Below, piece after piece: positions 48,189-48,353 of a stretch of DNA of 48,353 nt. This DNA comes from an uncultured Eubacteriales bacterium. GTDB taxonomy: Bacteria > Bacillota > Clostridia > Christensenellales > UBA1242. A program made the position numbers and the translations under genes. Position 1 is the first letter of the stretch, and each line of letters opens with the position of its first letter. The stretch lies in NCBI GenBank assembly GCA_902496015.1, contig CABUZJ010000007.1, forward strand, positions 1-48,353, given 5' to 3'. Under the pieces are notes generated by a model, which was given only the letters and a program-made list of their open reading frames with translations, did no database searches and was not told the origin of the DNA.

Positions 48189-48353
48189 CTATTTCTTCTC
48201 CTTTCCTTTAAATCTCCAAATATATTCTATGGTTCCATCATCATAAAATATAAAGTTTTCTCTGCCCAATTCGTCTATTATTTCGTAAAACCTTTTTACA
48301 ATAAAGTTATAATCTTTAATCAATTGGTCTGTGCTAATTGCGTCAAAATTTCT
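48189..48353 (-). CDS. Unknown protein, C-terminal 54 residues only
   Basis: Partial gene cut by the right window edge. The open frame runs from the edge to a TAG at 48189-48191. It encodes a mixed-charge end with V-K-R-F-Y-E-I-I-D-E-L-G, F-Y-D-D-G-T-I-E-Y-I-W-R-F and a lysine-rich terminus. The stop is two bases before the next ATG, and the ribosome binding site of that gene lies inside this one. No family is recognisable from so little. Confidence 0.7.
   Translation of the reverse strand, partial: RNFDAISTDQLIKDYNFIVKRFYEIIDELGRENFIFYDDGTIEYIWRFKGKEKK

Noticed and set aside
1..48353. CRISPR arrays, tRNA or rRNA genes, insertion sequences
   Set aside because: I saw no regularly spaced direct repeats, no T-arm-like GTTCGANTC with matching acceptor stems, and no transposase-like frames. 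Apparent repeats are simple AT tracts.

Overview
The window is a strongly AT-rich stretch of bacterial chromosome. Gene content and order are those of a low-GC Gram-positive: a ruvC-ruvA-ruvB-queA-tgt-yajC run, secD-secF-recJ-rel, rpsO-pnp, plsX-rnc-smc-ftsY-ylxM-ffh-rpsP-khpA-rimM-trmD, and ftsK-rimO-pgsA-recA-rny. RNase Y, YlxM, YlqF, a TIGR04086-type membrane protein, a PdaB-like deacetylase, strong AGGAGG ribosome binding sites and TTGACA/TATAAT promoters all point to Clostridia. BspA-type leucine-rich repeat proteins suggest an uncultured, host-associated (gut) lineage. I cannot name the genus. The standard bacterial code is used (TGA is a stop, for example in trmD). Every complete gene lies on the minus strand; the only plus-strand gene is the 3' end of a tyrosine recombinase at the left edge.

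Layout, in coordinates: 1-200 recombinase tail and bidirectional terminator; 212-1045 dipeptidase; 1154-2716 rny; 2974-3999 recA with its own promoter; 4101-10229 an operon of M16-like protein, ftsK, rimO and pgsA (transcribed right to left); 10319-12567 a deacetylase and an unknown acidic protein; 12712-15152 pnp and rpsO; 15300-22051 secD-secF-recJ-rel; 22219-26833 a small membrane protein and two LRR surface proteins; 26903-31779 ruvC-ruvA-ruvB-queA-tgt and yajC; 31893-32878 a helical-repeat protein and rplS with an L19-type leader; 33051-38610 ylxM-ffh-rpsP-khpA-rimM-trmD-ylqF-rnhB-yraN; 38684-44888 plsX-rnc-smc-ftsY; 45112-47426 argS-queH; 47512-48353 a CFI-box-like protein and the tail of an unknown gene.

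The genes cover recombination (RecA, RecJ, RuvABC), chromosome handling (SMC, FtsK), RNA turnover (RNase Y, PNPase, RNase III, RNase HII), protein export (SRP protein, FtsY, YlxM, SecDF, YajC), ribosome assembly (S15, S16, L19, RimM, YlqF, RimO, KhpA), tRNA modification (TrmD, and QueA, Tgt, QueH for queuosine), phospholipid synthesis (PlsX, PgsA) and stringent response (Rel). No intergenic gap exceeds about 260 bases; gaps mostly hold terminators and promoters, often packed so tightly that they overlap.

This is mainly a core-genome window. I found no convincing new multi-gene system. The points most worth a second look are a Rel protein whose hydrolase HDxxED signature is broken, a lone M16 peptidase homologue with no zinc site, repeated use of terminator DNA as promoter DNA, a predicted 5'-terminal hairpin on the ylxM-ffh mRNA, charged tails added to several core proteins, and a few unknown acidic or repeat proteins inserted between core operons.
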